From Mycobacterium sp. GA-1841 (GTDB lineage Bacteria > Actinomycetota > Actinomycetes > Mycobacteriales > Mycobacteriaceae), in assembly GCF_001954135.1 (NCBI RefSeq), contig NZ_MBEQ01000024.1:124001-188000 (forward strand): 64,000 nt of DNA, written 5' to 3'. The translations under genes were made by a program, and so were the position numbers. The notes under the pieces are model-generated. The model was not told the origin of the DNA, searched no databases, and worked only from the letters and a program-made list of their open reading frames with translations. Position 1 is the stretch's first letter. The number at the start of each line of letters is the position of its first letter. Positions 47,467 through 57,464 of the stretch are shown piece by piece.

Positions 47467-48300
47467 TCAGAGTTCGGCGATGATCTGCTGTCGTTTCGCG
47501 GTGTACTCGTCCTCGCTGATGGCGCCCGTCGCACGCAAGGTCTCGAGCTCCTGGAGACGTTGCGCTGTCGAGGGTGCCGGCGGCACGAGCAACGGTGCGC
47601 CCGGTGCCGGTGGCGGTGCGGGTGCCGCAGGTGCGGCCGCGGCCGCCACGCGTCGCACCACGGCCTGGACCTCTTCGCGGGCAGCCGGATTGGACCGCAG
47701 ATCGATCATGTTGTCGATCCTGATGCCGTGCGCCTTGAGGACCTGCAGGATCTCCATCAGCGGACCGGTTTGACCGGTCAGGTCGTAGGTTTTGTTCTCG
47801 TCGGCCAGAGTGAACGTCGCGGGCATCAGTCCGCTGACCAAACTGCTTCTCTCCCAATCGATCCGGTATTCGTTGGTGGTGGGGTCGACGAGCGCCACCA
47901 ACGTGCGGTTGGTGATCATCGGAAGCCGCGACACCGAGGCCAGCACCCGGTCCTGGGTGGCGAACGGCGTGAAGCCGGGTCCGGAGATCTGCAGATCCAG
48001 TTTGACCAAAGGCTGTTCGTTGATGCGGGTTCCGGTCTCATGGATCCCGGTGACCTGGGCCAGCGCCAACACACCGACCTGTTCGAGTCTGGAGTTCTGC
48101 GCGGCCGATCTCGATCCGGCGGCGGTGATTCCCAGCGCGATCAGCACGTCGATCGCCGTGATCAGCAAGCCGGTCCAGAACATCCACTTCATCATCGGGT
48201 CGCCGCCAGTAACGAAGTAGATGGTCAAGAAGATCGGGCCGACGATGCCACACATCAGGACGAAAGCCTGGATGCGTACGTACCGCCAGAAAGTGGACAT
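47467..48300 (-). CDS. Membrane protein with C-terminal SHOCT domain
   Basis: The 277-residue protein has two N-terminal helices (about residues 9-30 and 40-60), a cytoplasmic beta-rich domain (GVLALAQVTGIHETGTRINE, LVKLDLQISGPGFTPF), an Ala/Pro linker and a C-terminal SHOCT motif (QRLQELETLRATGAISEDEY, then TAKRQQIIAEL), a short oligomerisation element. ATG 48300 has GGGAG upstream and is preferred to longer frames starting at 48351. No function is known. It is 56 bases downstream of the cutinase gene on the same strand. Confidence 0.78.
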   Translation of the reverse strand: MSTFWRYVRIQAFVLMCGIVGPIFLTIYFVTGGDPMMKWMFWTGLLITAIDVLIALGITAAGSRSAAQNSRLEQVGVLALAQVTGIHETGTRINEQPLVKLDLQISGPGFTPFATQDRVLASVSRLPMITNRTLVALVDPTTNEYRIDWERSSLVSGLMPATFTLADENKTYDLTGQTGPLMEILQVLKAHGIRIDNMIDLRSNPAAREEVQAVVRRVAAAAAPAAPAPPPAPGAPLLVPPAPSTAQRLQELETLRATGAISEDEYTAKRQQIIAEL

Positions 48301-48356
48301 CGCGCGCTCCCGTCGTCGGCTGGGCGCCATCAGATTAGCGCCCGCAACCACTCAGA

Positions 48357-49196
48357 TCAGGAGTGAACGACTCCATCCGTCGACCCGGCCACCGGCACCG
48401 TCTGCTGCGGTATCGACGACGGGCCCAGCAACCCGTACAGCGACCGGGTCCACCGGTATCCGCCGCTGCTGGAGCGGGCGTAGCTGGTGTGCACGGCAAT
48501 CGCGGTGGCGGTCACCTCGTCGGCGTCCGAATCGTAATCACAGACCGCGTCACCGCGGTCGCACACGCTGATCGTGCGGTTGCCGATCGTGGCGGGCAGC
48601 GGGCCCGGGGCGTGCGCCAGGATCGGCCAGTCCTGCGCGACGCCTTTACCGCCTCCGCGTATTGCGGTCGCCGTGCCGAGGTTGAGGGTGGGGTCGGTCG
48701 GCAACCGGTCGCCATCGGCGACCAGCAGGGCGGCCACCAGATTCGGGCTACCGGCCAGCGGCGCCAGATTCCGGTGCACCACCATCGCCCCCTGCGAGTA
48801 GCCGGCCAGAACCACCTTGCTGGACGGACACTGCTGGGTGAACGCCGCATACTGGTTGGCCAGCGCCGCCACCCCGGCGTCCACACTGCTCATGAATCCG
48901 CCCCAGCCGAGCAGGTCACCGTCTGCGGGTACCGGCGCGGCCGGGTAGACCACGGCCTCGGCCGTCATGGTCCGGCCGTCCTGCTGCACCCATCCGCCGA
49001 GGTCGCGCAGAGAGTTGTAGACGACGCGACCCATGCCGGCGTCGACCGTCGGATCGTCACGCTCACCGGAGCCGGCGACGCCGATCCAGTGCACGTCCGG
49101 ACAGCCGGGCGCCGCCTGTGCCGGGCCCGCGGCCAAACCCACCGCCGCGCCACCGAGCACGGCCGCCGCAGCCCACGCCCACATCCGTCGCTTCAT
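48357..49196 (-). CDS. Cutinase family secreted hydrolase
   Basis: The 279-residue protein has signal MKRRMWAWAAAAVLGGAAVG, followed by LAAGPAQAAPGCPDVHWIGV (Ala-X-Ala cleavage before APGCPD), then the cutinase/CULP core: GERDDPTVDAGMGRVVY, the nucleophile elbow LAGYSQGAMVVH, Asp in CDRGDAVCDY and His in AIAVHTSY. Cutinase-like proteins hydrolyse ester bonds in lipids. The ATG at 49196 starts with the basic residues expected for a signal peptide. The extra segment DSDADEVTATA between Asp and His is slightly longer than in short cutinases. Confidence 0.88.
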   Translation of the reverse strand: MKRRMWAWAAAAVLGGAAVGLAAGPAQAAPGCPDVHWIGVAGSGERDDPTVDAGMGRVVYNSLRDLGGWVQQDGRTMTAEAVVYPAAPVPADGDLLGWGGFMSSVDAGVAALANQYAAFTQQCPSSKVVLAGYSQGAMVVHRNLAPLAGSPNLVAALLVADGDRLPTDPTLNLGTATAIRGGGKGVAQDWPILAHAPGPLPATIGNRTISVCDRGDAVCDYDSDADEVTATAIAVHTSYARSSSGGYRWTRSLYGLLGPSSIPQQTVPVAGSTDGVVHS

Positions 49197-49314
49197 GTTG
49201 TCCCCAACCCGTGTAGCCCATCTATGCAATAGAGATCGGCTCAGCCGTCACACGCGTTACACCGAACGAGAATCCAGGCCGGCACACAACAGCGGCGCCC
49301 GCCACCCGGGTGAA

Positions 49315-50322
49315 TCAGAACGGTAGCCCGATCGCCCGGGTGATGCTCGGCAGCTTGGCGAACGGATCCTCGAAGTGCGGCAGCTGCGGCGGGGGAATTT
49401 TCGTCCAATCGATCGGTGGCAGCTGCGGCGGCGGAATCTTCGTCCAATCGATCGACGGCAGCTGCGGCGGGGGCACCTTCGTCCAATCGATCGGTGCCAG
49501 CTGCGGCGGCGGCACCTTCGTCCAGTCCACGGTAGGAATGTTGGCGCCGGCCGTAACGGCCGGGCCCAGCATCAACGCCGCCAGGCTGTCCGCCGGAGGT
49601 ACCGCGGGATTCCCCCAGGGATTCTGGCCATTTTGGTTGGCCCACGTGATGAGGAAGTCGGCCAACACGTTCAGCGCCCCGTTGCCGACCCACCCCGTGG
49701 TCCCGGTCACGGCACTGATCACGGCATTGACGGCGGGCGCAGCGTTGGCGGCCGCTGCGGCGGTCTGCCACGAGTCGTACGCGGTACCGAAGTCGAATGT
49801 CGGCCAGGCGGGTGCGGCCGCCGCCGGGAGCTGTGCGGGCGGTGAGACTGCCGCGGCCGGCGGAGCCGCCGAAACAGCCGGAGCCGGCGGAGCCGCCGAA
49901 ACAGCCGGATCCGACGAGATGTTCGGGACGGCGAAGATGTCGGCCAGTCCCCCACCCGAATCGATGGCGGACGTGGCCGCGGCAGGGGGCTTCGGGGCAG
50001 ATGTCGACGGTGACGTCGGCAGAAGTGCCTCCAGGTTGGGTGTGACCGAGCGGGCCGCTACCGGTTCCGCCGGCGCAGGCGCCTCTGCCGGTCCCGTTGC
50101 CGGTGTATGCACCACGGGCGGCGATGCGGCGACCGCCGGACTCGTGTTCTCGGCCGGTGCGGTGTCCGGCCGCTTTGTCGTCACCCCGATCAGCGCCGCT
50201 ACCGCGACCACCGCGACTGTCGTCGACACACCCGCGATGACTCGCGACGGCGTCAGTTGACCACGGATCTGCTCGGCGCGGGTCGTCACCGTCGGGATCG
50301 GTTCGGTTTCCTCGACGTCCAC
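49315..50322 (-). CDS. Proline/alanine-rich exported or membrane-anchored protein with 13-residue repeats
   Basis: The 335-residue protein (GTG 50322) has one N-terminal helix (SRVIAGVSTTVAVVAVAALI), a long Ala/Pro linker with PAVSAAPPA repeats, a central helical domain (TFDFGTAYDSWQTAAAAANA, then NVLADFLITWANQNGQNPWG) and four C-terminal repeats of the type VDWTKVPPPQLAP. The central part resembles regions found in mycobacterial exported proteins of unknown function. The repeats come from exact 39-base DNA units. A TTG at 50361 gives a longer frame; GTG 50322 with GAGGTG is preferred. No enzyme motif is seen. It may be a wall-spanning or surface protein. Confidence 0.72.
   Translation of the reverse strand: MDVEETEPIPTVTTRAEQIRGQLTPSRVIAGVSTTVAVVAVAALIGVTTKRPDTAPAENTSPAVAASPPVVHTPATGPAEAPAPAEPVAARSVTPNLEALLPTSPSTSAPKPPAAATSAIDSGGGLADIFAVPNISSDPAVSAAPPAPAVSAAPPAAAVSPPAQLPAAAAPAWPTFDFGTAYDSWQTAAAAANAAPAVNAVISAVTGTTGWVGNGALNVLADFLITWANQNGQNPWGNPAVPPADSLAALMLGPAVTAGANIPTVDWTKVPPPQLAPIDWTKVPPPQLPSIDWTKIPPPQLPPIDWTKIPPPQLPHFEDPFAKLPSITRAIGLPF
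49379..49534. repeat. Four tandem 39-bp repeats in the proline-rich protein gene
   Basis: Units start at 49379, 49418, 49457 and 49496; each contains CAGCTGCGGCGG and CTTCGTCCAATCGATCG (the last unit is diverged at its end). Each encodes 13 residues with IDWTKxPPPQLP. The number of units may vary between strains. Confidence 0.9.
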
Positions 50323-50434
50323 GTCACACCTCGGCTTTCGGCGGTAGGTCGTAGCCGTCAACTCTATTCGCCATCGGCTAATGGCGCACTATACCGAGTC
50401 GGCAGTATCAACGTCCGCTGCTCGCCGAATAGCA

Positions 50435-50466
50435 AACGGCGCCCACCCTTTCGGGTGAGCGCCGTT
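50435..50466 (-). terminator. Terminator of the str operon (after tuf)
   Basis: The arms 50435-50448 and 50453-50466 form a 14-base-pair stem with one C-A mismatch and a TTTC loop (GAAA on the transcribed strand). The stem contains AACGGCGC. It lies 24 bases past the tuf stop and is followed by TTTGCT. Confidence 0.85.
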
Positions 50467-50489
50467 CGTCGTGCTAGGTCAGATCACAA

Positions 50490-51680
50490 TCACTTGATGA
50501 TCTTGGTGACCCGGCCGGCGCCGACGGTACGGCCGCCTTCGCGGATCGCGAAGCGCAGGCCCTCGTCCATGGCGACGGGCTGGATCAGCTTGACGGAGAT
50601 GTCGGTGTTGTCACCGGGCATCACCATCTCGGTGCCCTCGGGCAGGGTCACCACGCCGGTCACGTCCGTGGTACGGAAGTAGAACTGCGGACGGTAGTTG
50701 TTGAAGAACGGCGTGTGGCGGCCGCCCTCGTCCTTGGACAGGATGTAGACGCTGCCCTCGAACTCGGTGTGCGGGGTGGTGGTGCCGGGCTTGACCACGA
50801 CCTGGCCACGCTCGACGTCCTCGCGCTTGATGCCACGAACCAGCAGACCGACGTTGTCGCCGGCCTGGCCCTGGTCGAGCAGCTTGCGGAACATTTCCAC
50901 ACCGGTAACGGTGGTCTTGGTCGTGGTCGGGCGGATGCCGACGATCTCGACCTCTTCGTTGACGTTGATCACGCCACGCTCGACGCGACCGGTCACCACG
51001 GTGCCACGACCGGTGATGGTGAAAACGTCCTCGACGGGCATCAGGAACGGCTTGTCGGTCTCACGAACCGGATCCGGGATCGACTCGTCGACGGCCTCCA
51101 TGAGGTCCTCGACCGACTTGACCCACTTCGGGTCACCCTCGAGCGCCTTCAGAGCGGAAACCCGGATGACCGGAGCGTCCTCGTCGAAGTCCTGGGCGGC
51201 CAGCAGTTCGCGGACCTCCATCTCGACGAGCTCGAGGAGCTCCTCGTCGTCGACCATGTCCGACTTGTTCAGCGCCACGAGGATGTAGGGCACACCCACC
51301 TGACGGCCCAGCAGAACGTGCTCGCGGGTCTGCGGCATCGGGCCGTCGGTCGCGGCAACCACCAGGATCGCGCCGTCCATCTGGGCGGCACCGGTGATCA
51401 TGTTCTTGATGTAGTCGGCGTGGCCGGGAGCGTCCACGTGTGCGTAGTGGCGCTTCTCGGTCTGGTACTCAACATGCGAGATGTTGATGGTGATACCGCG
51501 CTGACGCTCTTCAGGCGCGTTGTCGATCTGGTCGAATGCGCGCGACTCGTTCAAATCGGGGTACTTGTCGTGCAGAACCTTGGTGATTGCTGCGGTGAGC
51601 GTGGTCTTGCCGTGGTCAACGTGACCGATGGTCCCGATGTTGACGTGCGGCTTCGTCCGCTCGAACTTCGCCTTCGCCAC
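50490..51680 (-). CDS. tuf: Elongation factor Tu
   Basis: The 396-residue GTPase starts [20 protein letters not shown], with P-loop [30 protein letters not shown] (switch II), NKSDMV and the C-terminal barrel domains ending [14 protein letters not shown]. It delivers aminoacyl-tRNA to the ribosome and is the target of elfamycins. GTG 51680 has a perfect AGGAGG 9 bases upstream. It is the last gene of rpsL-rpsG-fusA-tuf; the single hairpin after it ends the operon. Confidence 0.98.
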   Translation of the reverse strand: MAKAKFERTKPHVNIGTIGHVDHGKTTLTAAITKVLHDKYPDLNESRAFDQIDNAPEERQRGITINISHVEYQTEKRHYAHVDAPGHADYIKNMITGAAQMDGAILVVAATDGPMPQTREHVLLGRQVGVPYILVALNKSDMVDDEELLELVEMEVRELLAAQDFDEDAPVIRVSALKALEGDPKWVKSVEDLMEAVDESIPDPVRETDKPFLMPVEDVFTITGRGTVVTGRVERGVINVNEEVEIVGIRPTTTKTTVTGVEMFRKLLDQGQAGDNVGLLVRGIKREDVERGQVVVKPGTTTPHTEFEGSVYILSKDEGGRHTPFFNNYRPQFYFRTTDVTGVVTLPEGTEMVMPGDNTDISVKLIQPVAMDEGLRFAIREGGRTVGAGRVTKIIK

Positions 51681-51770
51681 TGTGGTGTCCTCCTGGACTG
51701 TGTTGGTGCTTGTACTTAAGCAGTGTTGATGTGTTCAGTTGTGATTCCGCCGAGGCGGGCGGGCCAGAGC

Positions 51771-53873
51771 TTACTGACCCGTCGCCTTCGCGATGATCTC
51801 CTTCGACACGTTCGCCGGAACCTCGGCGTACGAGTCGAACACCATGGAGTAGTTCGCCCGGCCCTGGGTCTTCGACCGAAGGTCGCCGACATAGCCGAAC
51901 ATCTCCGACAACGGCACCTGCGCCTTGACGACACGTGCACCGCTGCGCTCCTCCATGGCCTGGATCTGACCACGGCGGGAGTTCAGGTCGCCGATCACGT
52001 CACCCATGTAGTCCTCGGGTGTGATGACCTCGACAGCCATGATGGGCTCCAGGATGACCGGCTGGGCCGCCTGAGCGGCCTTCTTCAGCACCTGCGAACC
52101 CGCCACCTTGAACGCCATTTCCGAGGAGTCGACCTCGTGGTAGGCGCCGTCAAGCAGCGTCACCTTGATGTTCACCAGCGGGTAGCCGGCCAACACGCCG
52201 TACTGCATCGCGTCCTGCGCACCGGCATCCACCGACGGGATGTACTCACGCGGGATGCGGCCACCGGTGACCTTGTTCTCGAACTCGTAGGTGGCACCGT
52301 CCTCGCCGACGAACGGCTCGAGGTCGATCAGCACCTTCGCGAACTGGCCGGAGCCACCCGTCTGCTTCTTGTGGGTGAACTCGACCTTCTCCACCTTGCG
52401 GCGGATGGTCTCACGGTAGGCCACCTGCGGCTTGCCGACGTTTGCCTCGACCTTGAACTCGCGACGCATGCGGTCGACGAGGATGTCGAGGTGCAGCTCG
52501 CCCATACCGCCGATGACGGTCTGGCCGGTCTCCTGGTCCAGGTGGACCTTGAAGGTGGGATCCTCTTCGGCCAGCTTCTGGATCGCGGTGCCCAGCTTCT
52601 CCTGGTCACTCTTGGTCTTGGGCTCGATGGCCACCTCGATGACCGGATCCGGGAAGGTCATCGACTCGAGGACGACCTGCTGGTTCGGATCGCACAGGGT
52701 GTCGCCGGTGGTGGTGTCCTTCAGACCGATCACGGCGTAGATGTGACCAGCGGAGGCGGATTCCACAGGGTTTTCTTTGTTCGCGTGCATCTGGAACAGC
52801 TTGCCCAGCCGCTCCTTCTTGCCCTTGGTGGCGTTGATGACCTGCGCACCGGACTCGACCTTGCCCGAGTACACCCGGACGTAGGTCAGCTTGCCGAAGA
52901 ACGGGTGCACGGCGATCTTGAACGCCAGCGCGGAGAACGGCTCGTCGGTCGACGGCTTGCGCAGGACCTCTTCGTCCTCCTTGCCGGGGACGTGGCCCTT
53001 GACGGACTCGACGTCCAGCGGCGAGGGCAGGTAGTCGATGACGGCGTCCAGCATGGGCTGCACGCCCTTGTTCTTGAACGCACTGCCGCACAGCACCGGG
53101 TACAGCTCGCTGCTGACGGTCAGCTTGCGGATGGCGCCCTTGATCTCGTCGATGGTGAGCTCTTCGCCGCCGAGGTACTTCTCCAGAAGCTCCTCGTCGG
53201 TCTCGGCGACGGTGTCCAGCAGCTCGCTGCGGTACTGCTCGGCCTTCTCGACCAGATCGGCCGGGATGTCGACGGTCTCGTAGCTCTCACCGAGCTTGGT
53301 CTCGCCGCGCCACACCTTGGCCTTCATCTCGACCAGGTCGACGATGCCCTCGAAGTCGTTCTCGGCACCGATCGGCAGCTGGATCACCAGCGGCTTGGCA
53401 CCCAGGCGGTCCTTGATGGTCTGCACGGTGAAGTAGAAGTCCGCGCCGAGCTTGTCCATCTTGTTGACGAAGCAGATCCGCGGCACGTCGTACTTGTCGG
53501 CCTGACGCCACACCTGCTCGGACTGCGGCTCGACACCTTCCTTGCCGTCGAAGACGGCGACGGCACCATCGAGCACGCGCAGGCTGCGCTCCACCTCAAC
53601 GGTGAAGTCGACGTGCCCGGGGGTGTCGATGATGTTGATCTGGTTGCCGTTCCAGAAGCAGGTGACGGCGGCGGAGGTGATGGTGATACCACGCTCCTGC
53701 TCCTGCTCCATCCAGTCGGTCGTGGAGGCACCGTCGTGCGTCTCACCGATCTTGTAGTTGACGCCGGTGTAATAGAGGATGCGCTCTGTCGTCGTCGTCT
53801 TGCCGGCGTCGATGTGCGCCATGATGCCGATGTTGCGGACCTTGTTCAGGTCAGTCAGCACGTCCTGTGCCAC
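51771..53873 (-). CDS. fusA: Elongation factor G
   Basis: The 700-residue GTPase has [54 protein letters not shown] and the C-terminal [24 protein letters not shown] segment (here [20 protein letters not shown]). It drives translocation and ribosome recycling. GTG 53873 is the start. The position between rpsG and tuf is conserved in bacteria; the gap to rpsG is 87 bases. Confidence 0.98.
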   Translation of the reverse strand: MAQDVLTDLNKVRNIGIMAHIDAGKTTTTERILYYTGVNYKIGETHDGASTTDWMEQEQERGITITSAAVTCFWNGNQINIIDTPGHVDFTVEVERSLRVLDGAVAVFDGKEGVEPQSEQVWRQADKYDVPRICFVNKMDKLGADFYFTVQTIKDRLGAKPLVIQLPIGAENDFEGIVDLVEMKAKVWRGETKLGESYETVDIPADLVEKAEQYRSELLDTVAETDEELLEKYLGGEELTIDEIKGAIRKLTVSSELYPVLCGSAFKNKGVQPMLDAVIDYLPSPLDVESVKGHVPGKEDEEVLRKPSTDEPFSALAFKIAVHPFFGKLTYVRVYSGKVESGAQVINATKGKKERLGKLFQMHANKENPVESASAGHIYAVIGLKDTTTGDTLCDPNQQVVLESMTFPDPVIEVAIEPKTKSDQEKLGTAIQKLAEEDPTFKVHLDQETGQTVIGGMGELHLDILVDRMRREFKVEANVGKPQVAYRETIRRKVEKVEFTHKKQTGGSGQFAKVLIDLEPFVGEDGATYEFENKVTGGRIPREYIPSVDAGAQDAMQYGVLAGYPLVNIKVTLLDGAYHEVDSSEMAFKVAGSQVLKKAAQAAQPVILEPIMAVEVITPEDYMGDVIGDLNSRRGQIQAMEERSGARVVKAQVPLSEMFGYVGDLRSKTQGRANYSMVFDSYAEVPANVSKEIIAKATGQ

Positions 53874-53960
53874 GGAAGTCTTCCCAACTCTTTCGCTTGC
53901 TTGATTAGGTGTTCGATTACGCGCCCGTTGGCACCCGACGCTGGATGCCGGGCGCGGGTA

Positions 53961-54431
53961 TCACCAGCGGTAGTGCGCGAAAGCCCGGTTCGCTTCGGCC
54001 ATCTTGTGAGTGTCCTCACGACGCTTCACAGCGGCACCCAGGCCGTTGCTGGCATCCAGGATCTCGTTGGCGAGGCGCTCGACCATGGTCTTCTCGCGAC
54101 GGGCCTTGGAGAAGCTCACCAGCCAGCGCAGGGCCAGCGTGGTGGAGCGATCGGGACGAACCTCGACCGGAACCTGGTAGGTGGCACCACCGACGCGGCG
54201 GCTGCGCACCTCAAGGGCGGGCTTGACGTTGTCCAGCGCACGCTTGAGGGTGACGACCGGATCGGTACCGGTCTTGTCGCGGGCCTGCTCCAGCGCACCG
54301 TAGACGATGCGCTCGGCCAGCGACTTCTTGCCGTCCAGCAGAACCTTGTTGACCAGCTGGGTGACCAGCTGCGACCCGTAAACCGGATCGTTGACCAACG
54401 GACGCTTCGGCGCGGGTCCCTTGCGCGGCAT
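53961..54431 (-). CDS. rpsG: 30S ribosomal protein S7
   Basis: The 156-residue protein starts [20 protein letters not shown] and contains [20 protein letters not shown] and [21 protein letters not shown]7 nucleates the head of the small subunit and lies at the tRNA exit site. The ATG overlaps the rpsL stop by one base (TGATG, 54431), so the genes are coupled. Confidence 0.98.
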   Translation of the reverse strand: MPRKGPAPKRPLVNDPVYGSQLVTQLVNKVLLDGKKSLAERIVYGALEQARDKTGTDPVVTLKRALDNVKPALEVRSRRVGGATYQVPVEVRPDRSTTLALRWLVSFSKARREKTMVERLANEILDASNGLGAAVKRREDTHKMAEANRAFAHYRW

Positions 54432-54805
54432 CAGCTCTTCTCCTTCTTCGCGCCGTAACGGCTACGGGCCTGCTTGCGGTTCTTGACACCCTGGGTGTCG
54501 AGCGACCCGCGGATGATCTTGTAACGGACGCCGGGGAGGTCCTTCACACGACCGCCGCGCACCAGCACCATCGAGTGCTCCTGCAGGTTGTGGCCCTCGC
54601 CGGGGATGTAGGCGGTGACCTCGACCGCGCTGGTCAGCTTCACGCGTGCGACCTTGCGAAGCGCCGAGTTCGGCTTCTTCGGGGTGGTGGTGTACACGCG
54701 GGTGCACACGCCGCGGCGCTGCGGGCTGCCCTTGAGAGCCGCCGTCTTCACCTTGGCGACCTTGTCGCGGCGACCCTTGCGGACCAGCTGGTTGATGGTT
54801 GGCAT
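54431..54805 (-). CDS. rpsL: 30S ribosomal protein S12
   Basis: The 124-residue protein has the conserved [20 protein letters not shown] and [20 protein letters not shown] segments of the decoding-centre protein. Residues 43 and 88, the sites of streptomycin-resistance changes in mycobacteria, are both Lys, so the gene is in the sensitive state. It is the first gene of the str operon with a leader of about 200 bases from the candidate promoter at 55012-55041. Confidence 0.98.
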   Translation of the reverse strand: MPTINQLVRKGRRDKVAKVKTAALKGSPQRRGVCTRVYTTTPKKPNSALRKVARVKLTSAVEVTAYIPGEGHNLQEHSMVLVRGGRVKDLPGVRYKIIRGSLDTQGVKNRKQARSRYGAKKEKS

Positions 54806-55011
54806 GTACCGGCTTTCTCTGTGTTGCTTCTTGCTGTTCTAAGTCTCTGTACTGCAGTTATCCCCCGGTCGCGTACCCCGCGTCCGGGCGTGTCGCACGT
54901 TCCTACACCGGCGGAATTCCGATGCGTGATAGACATGCAAATTGGCCCGGCGTGCGGGCACGCTTGCGAAGCACTCAGCCGCGTGCGCCTTCCGGCCAGG
55001 CACGATCTACC

Positions 55012-55041
55012 ACAATACCAGGGCTGGCCGTGCCGAACCAA
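55012..55041 (-). promoter_or_regulatory. Candidate str operon promoter
   Basis: On the minus strand TTGGTT (55041-55036) and TATTGT (55017-55012) are 18 bases apart, a reasonable SigA-type pair. The predicted start near 55005 gives about 200 bases of leader before rpsL. Confidence 0.5.
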
Positions 55042-55075
55042 ACCCGCTCGCGACAGTCTATCCCCAGGTCAGACG

Positions 55076-55699
55076 CTACGACCCCGTTTGCCCCATACCC
55101 GAGGCCAACCGGCGAAGCATATCGGTGAACACCGCATCGGTGTCGATGTCATCCATCACACCCGTCATTTCCAGCAGGACAAAACCGTGCAGGGCCGACC
55201 AGAACTGCAGTGCGGCGTAGAAGGCGTCCTCACCCTCCAGCCCATAAGAGGACAGCACCTCGATCACCGGTCCGGCCGCGGCCCGGGTGGCGGCCGAGTA
55301 CTCCGGATCGTCGCCGCCGAACGGCATGCGGGTGAATGCCGAGTAGCGGCCCGGATGGTGATGCGCATAGCTGCGGTAGGCACTGGCCATCACCGACACC
55401 GCGTCATCGCGGGTCCGGCCGGCGCCGACGGTGTTCAGCATCTCGATGATGTCGTCGATGACCCGCATCCGGACCGTGCGGCGCAGGTCGTCGAGGCTGT
55501 GCACGTGGTTGTAGAGGGACGGACCCTTGGTGCCGAGCTGCCCGGCGAGTGCATTGATCGTCAACGCATCCCAACCTTCACGGTCCAGGAATGTCAGCGC
55601 CGCGTTGACGATGGTCTCGCGGCTGAGCTTGGTGGTCCGCGCCGGCCGTACCTGGGCACGCTTGGTGCCAGCCGCCTGTGGCTCCGGCCGAGCTGACAT
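55076..55699 (-). CDS. TetR family regulator with WHG-type C-terminal domain (Rv0681 type)
   Basis: The 207-residue protein has the helix-turn-helix RETIVNAALTFLDREGWDAL, TINALAGQLGTKGPSLYNHV and a C-terminal domain with FGGDDPEYSAATRAAAGPVI, WSALHGFVLLEM (WxxxHG motif of the WHG group). The position upstream of rpsL is conserved in mycobacteria (Rv0681). The target is unknown. ATG 55699 is the only convincing start. Confidence 0.88.
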   Translation of the reverse strand: MSARPEPQAAGTKRAQVRPARTTKLSRETIVNAALTFLDREGWDALTINALAGQLGTKGPSLYNHVHSLDDLRRTVRMRVIDDIIEMLNTVGAGRTRDDAVSVMASAYRSYAHHHPGRYSAFTRMPFGGDDPEYSAATRAAAGPVIEVLSSYGLEGEDAFYAALQFWSALHGFVLLEMTGVMDDIDTDAVFTDMLRRLASGMGQTGS

Positions 55700-55791
55700 G
55701 TGCGCACTGCCTTCGGGTCGATGAGATTGCTGATGAGAGGGACGCCCCAGTTGGCTCCGCCGTGAAACTCTAGCCCCTCAGGCAGCGCAGA

Positions 55792-56322
55792 TCAGTTCAC
55801 CCGGTCCTGACTGAGCCGGGCGAGTTTCTCGGTGATCTGACACAGGTCGGGCAGCATCGCCGGGTTCATCGTCTGGATCGACCAGGTGATGACGTCATCC
55901 CCTTTGGCCACATAGATGCTGCACACGTTCGCGTCCGCCGCACGGAAACCCTTGTTGCCGTCGATCGTCAGCTCGGTCAGGGTCCGTCCGGCCCTGGTCT
56001 CCAAGGTGCGCTCGGTGTCCATGTCGCTGCCCCGGTACCACCAGGTGGAAATACCCATGCCCGCACCGAAGGTGCCCAGCATCGAGTTCTCCTGCCAGAA
56101 GCAGCCGGTGTCGCTGACCACGGCCTTGCTGAACATCGACGAGCCCGCCGCCTCGGCGATGTCGGCATCGGTGATGCCGTTGCACTCCGCGCTGCGAAAT
56201 CCTCCGTCGACGGATTCCGGCTCGGGAGGCGCGGCCGTGTCGGTCCGCGAGCAGGCAGCCAACGTCATCATCCCGGCCGCCACGGCAGCCAGGCACATCA
56301 CAGTGCGGGAGCGGTGCGCCAC
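55792..56322 (-). CDS. DUF3558-type lipoprotein (Rv0679c-like)
   Basis: The 176-residue protein has signal MCLAAVAAGMMTLAAC with lipobox LAAC, then an acidic linker and a domain with four Cys (AECNGITDADIAEAAG, TGCFWQENSMLG, ADANVCSIYVAKGDD, LPDLCQITEKLARL), the pattern of the mycobacterial DUF3558 lipoproteins. It starts at GTG 56322, one base after the stop of the paralogous gene, so the two are cotranscribed. Function unknown; the cysteines probably form disulfides outside the membrane. Confidence 0.8.
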   Translation of the reverse strand: MAHRSRTVMCLAAVAAGMMTLAACSRTDTAAPPEPESVDGGFRSAECNGITDADIAEAAGSSMFSKAVVSDTGCFWQENSMLGTFGAGMGISTWWYRGSDMDTERTLETRAGRTLTELTIDGNKGFRAADANVCSIYVAKGDDVITWSIQTMNPAMLPDLCQITEKLARLSQDRVN

Positions 56323-56323
56323 G

Positions 56324-56902
56324 TCAGAGTTCCGATTGGAGGGTGGCCGACAGCAGCTTCTTGGCGTCGCGGCACGGGTCACCCTTGCCGGCAGGACCGC
56401 TGCTGCCGACACCGCGGAACTGCACCCACCAACTGATCACACCGGATCCGGCGGCCGCCGTCGCCGAACAGGCCGCGCCCGTGACGTCTCGTCGGGCCAG
56501 GAAGGCCTGGTGCCGTTCCACCACGACATCGGTGATCTCGCCATTGCGGCGCTGCGCCACCGCCCGCTCACGGGCCAGAGATCCGTCCTCGAACCAGGAG
56601 AAGAGGACGTCGAGCATCGCCAGTGATCCGGGTTCGGCGGCCGGCCCGGCCTTTCGCGACAACACGTACTGACATACCGCACCGCTGTAGGGGCGCACGA
56701 TGTTGTCGGCGGCGAGAAGCTCCTGGATCGTGCTGTCGACCAGCAGTCCGCACCGGTCGTCGACGTATCCGAAGCTGCGGTCGGGATCGGCGGTCTCGGT
56801 CGACGCGCGCCGAGCCGCCCCGTCGATGGTGTGCGCACACCCCGCGACGGTCACCACGGCTGTGACCGCCACGGCAGCAGCCCGAGCAACACACCGACGC
56901 AT
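56324..56902 (-). CDS. DUF3558-type lipoprotein (Rv0680c-like)
   Basis: The 192-residue protein starts MRRCVARAAAVAVTAVVTVA, followed by the lipobox Cys (VAGC). The mature part has Cys residues in VDDRCGLLVDSTIQELLAAD, SGAVCQYVLSRKAGP, GAACSATAAAGSGV and GDPCRDAKKLLSATL, similar in layout to the downstream paralogue. ATG 56902 is chosen because it gives a complete lipoprotein signal; longer upstream frames have no signal. Function unknown. Confidence 0.78.
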   Translation of the reverse strand: MRRCVARAAAVAVTAVVTVAGCAHTIDGAARRASTETADPDRSFGYVDDRCGLLVDSTIQELLAADNIVRPYSGAVCQYVLSRKAGPAAEPGSLAMLDVLFSWFEDGSLARERAVAQRRNGEITDVVVERHQAFLARRDVTGAACSATAAAGSGVISWWVQFRGVGSSGPAGKGDPCRDAKKLLSATLQSEL

Positions 56903-57052
56903 TGCTGACCACGGTACCCAGCACCGACACCGCCCGCGACTCGTCGGCGACCCCGCGTCAAACTGGACAACACTTGCCGCGGCGCCGAGGATGCCCCGTA
57001 CTCTTCGTTGCAGCGGACTCTCCGTTGGAGCGGATCGGAAGGGGATCTCACC

Positions 57053-57442
57053 GTGAATTGGACAGCTGTGAGTCGGACGAAGCTTCTTGGGCTGGCCATC
57101 GGTGTGCTCGCCCTGCCGCTTGCCTCCACTGTCGGGGCGCCCAGCGCAGCGGCCAAGAACGGTGACACCCACATCACCGGTCAGGGCATCGAACAAACCT
57201 TGGACTGCAACAACTCCACGCTGTTGGTCAACGGAACCGGCAACCGGATCAACGTGATGGGCACCTGCTGGGCCGTGACGGTGCAGGGATCGTCCAACGT
57301 CGTCATCGCCGACAACGTCGTCAACGACATCACCGTGTACGGCTGGGACCAGTCCGTGTTCTTCAAGAACGGTGACCCGGCGCTGATCGACCGCGGCCGT
57401 GAACTCGGTATGACCAACCAACTCGGCCGCGTACCCGCCTGA
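57053..57442 (+). CDS. DUF3060-like secreted protein
   Basis: The 129-residue protein has signal peptide TKLLGLAIGVLALPLASTVG (cleavage near AAAKNG), then a beta-rich domain with repeated short motifs (TLDCNNSTLLVNGTGNRINV, VTVQGSSNVVIADNVVNDIT) that suggest a small beta-helix. Two Cys (LDCN and GTCW) may form a disulfide. GTG 57053 is preceded by GGAAGGGG. It is followed by a paralogue after 22 bases. The family is widespread in mycobacteria with no known function. Confidence 0.8.
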   Translation: MNWTAVSRTKLLGLAIGVLALPLASTVGAPSAAAKNGDTHITGQGIEQTLDCNNSTLLVNGTGNRINVMGTCWAVTVQGSSNVVIADNVVNDITVYGWDQSVFFKNGDPALIDRGRELGMTNQLGRVPA

Positions 57443-57464
57443 GGAAGAAAGTAGAGACAGACCC

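Noticed and set aside
49379..49534. Possible CRISPR-like repeat array
   Set aside because: The 39-base units are directly adjacent with no spacers and are in frame with a protein gene; they are coding tandem repeats.
51723..54458. Very long open frame (over 900 codons) on the plus strand
   Set aside because: It is antisense to fusA, rpsG and rpsL, which are certain. High GC makes stop codons rare on the opposite strand, and the translation has no recognisable motifs.
54806..55075. Possible small gene in the rpsL leader
   Set aside because: Short frames exist on both strands but have no ribosome site and no similarity I recognise; a leader with promoter explains the region better.
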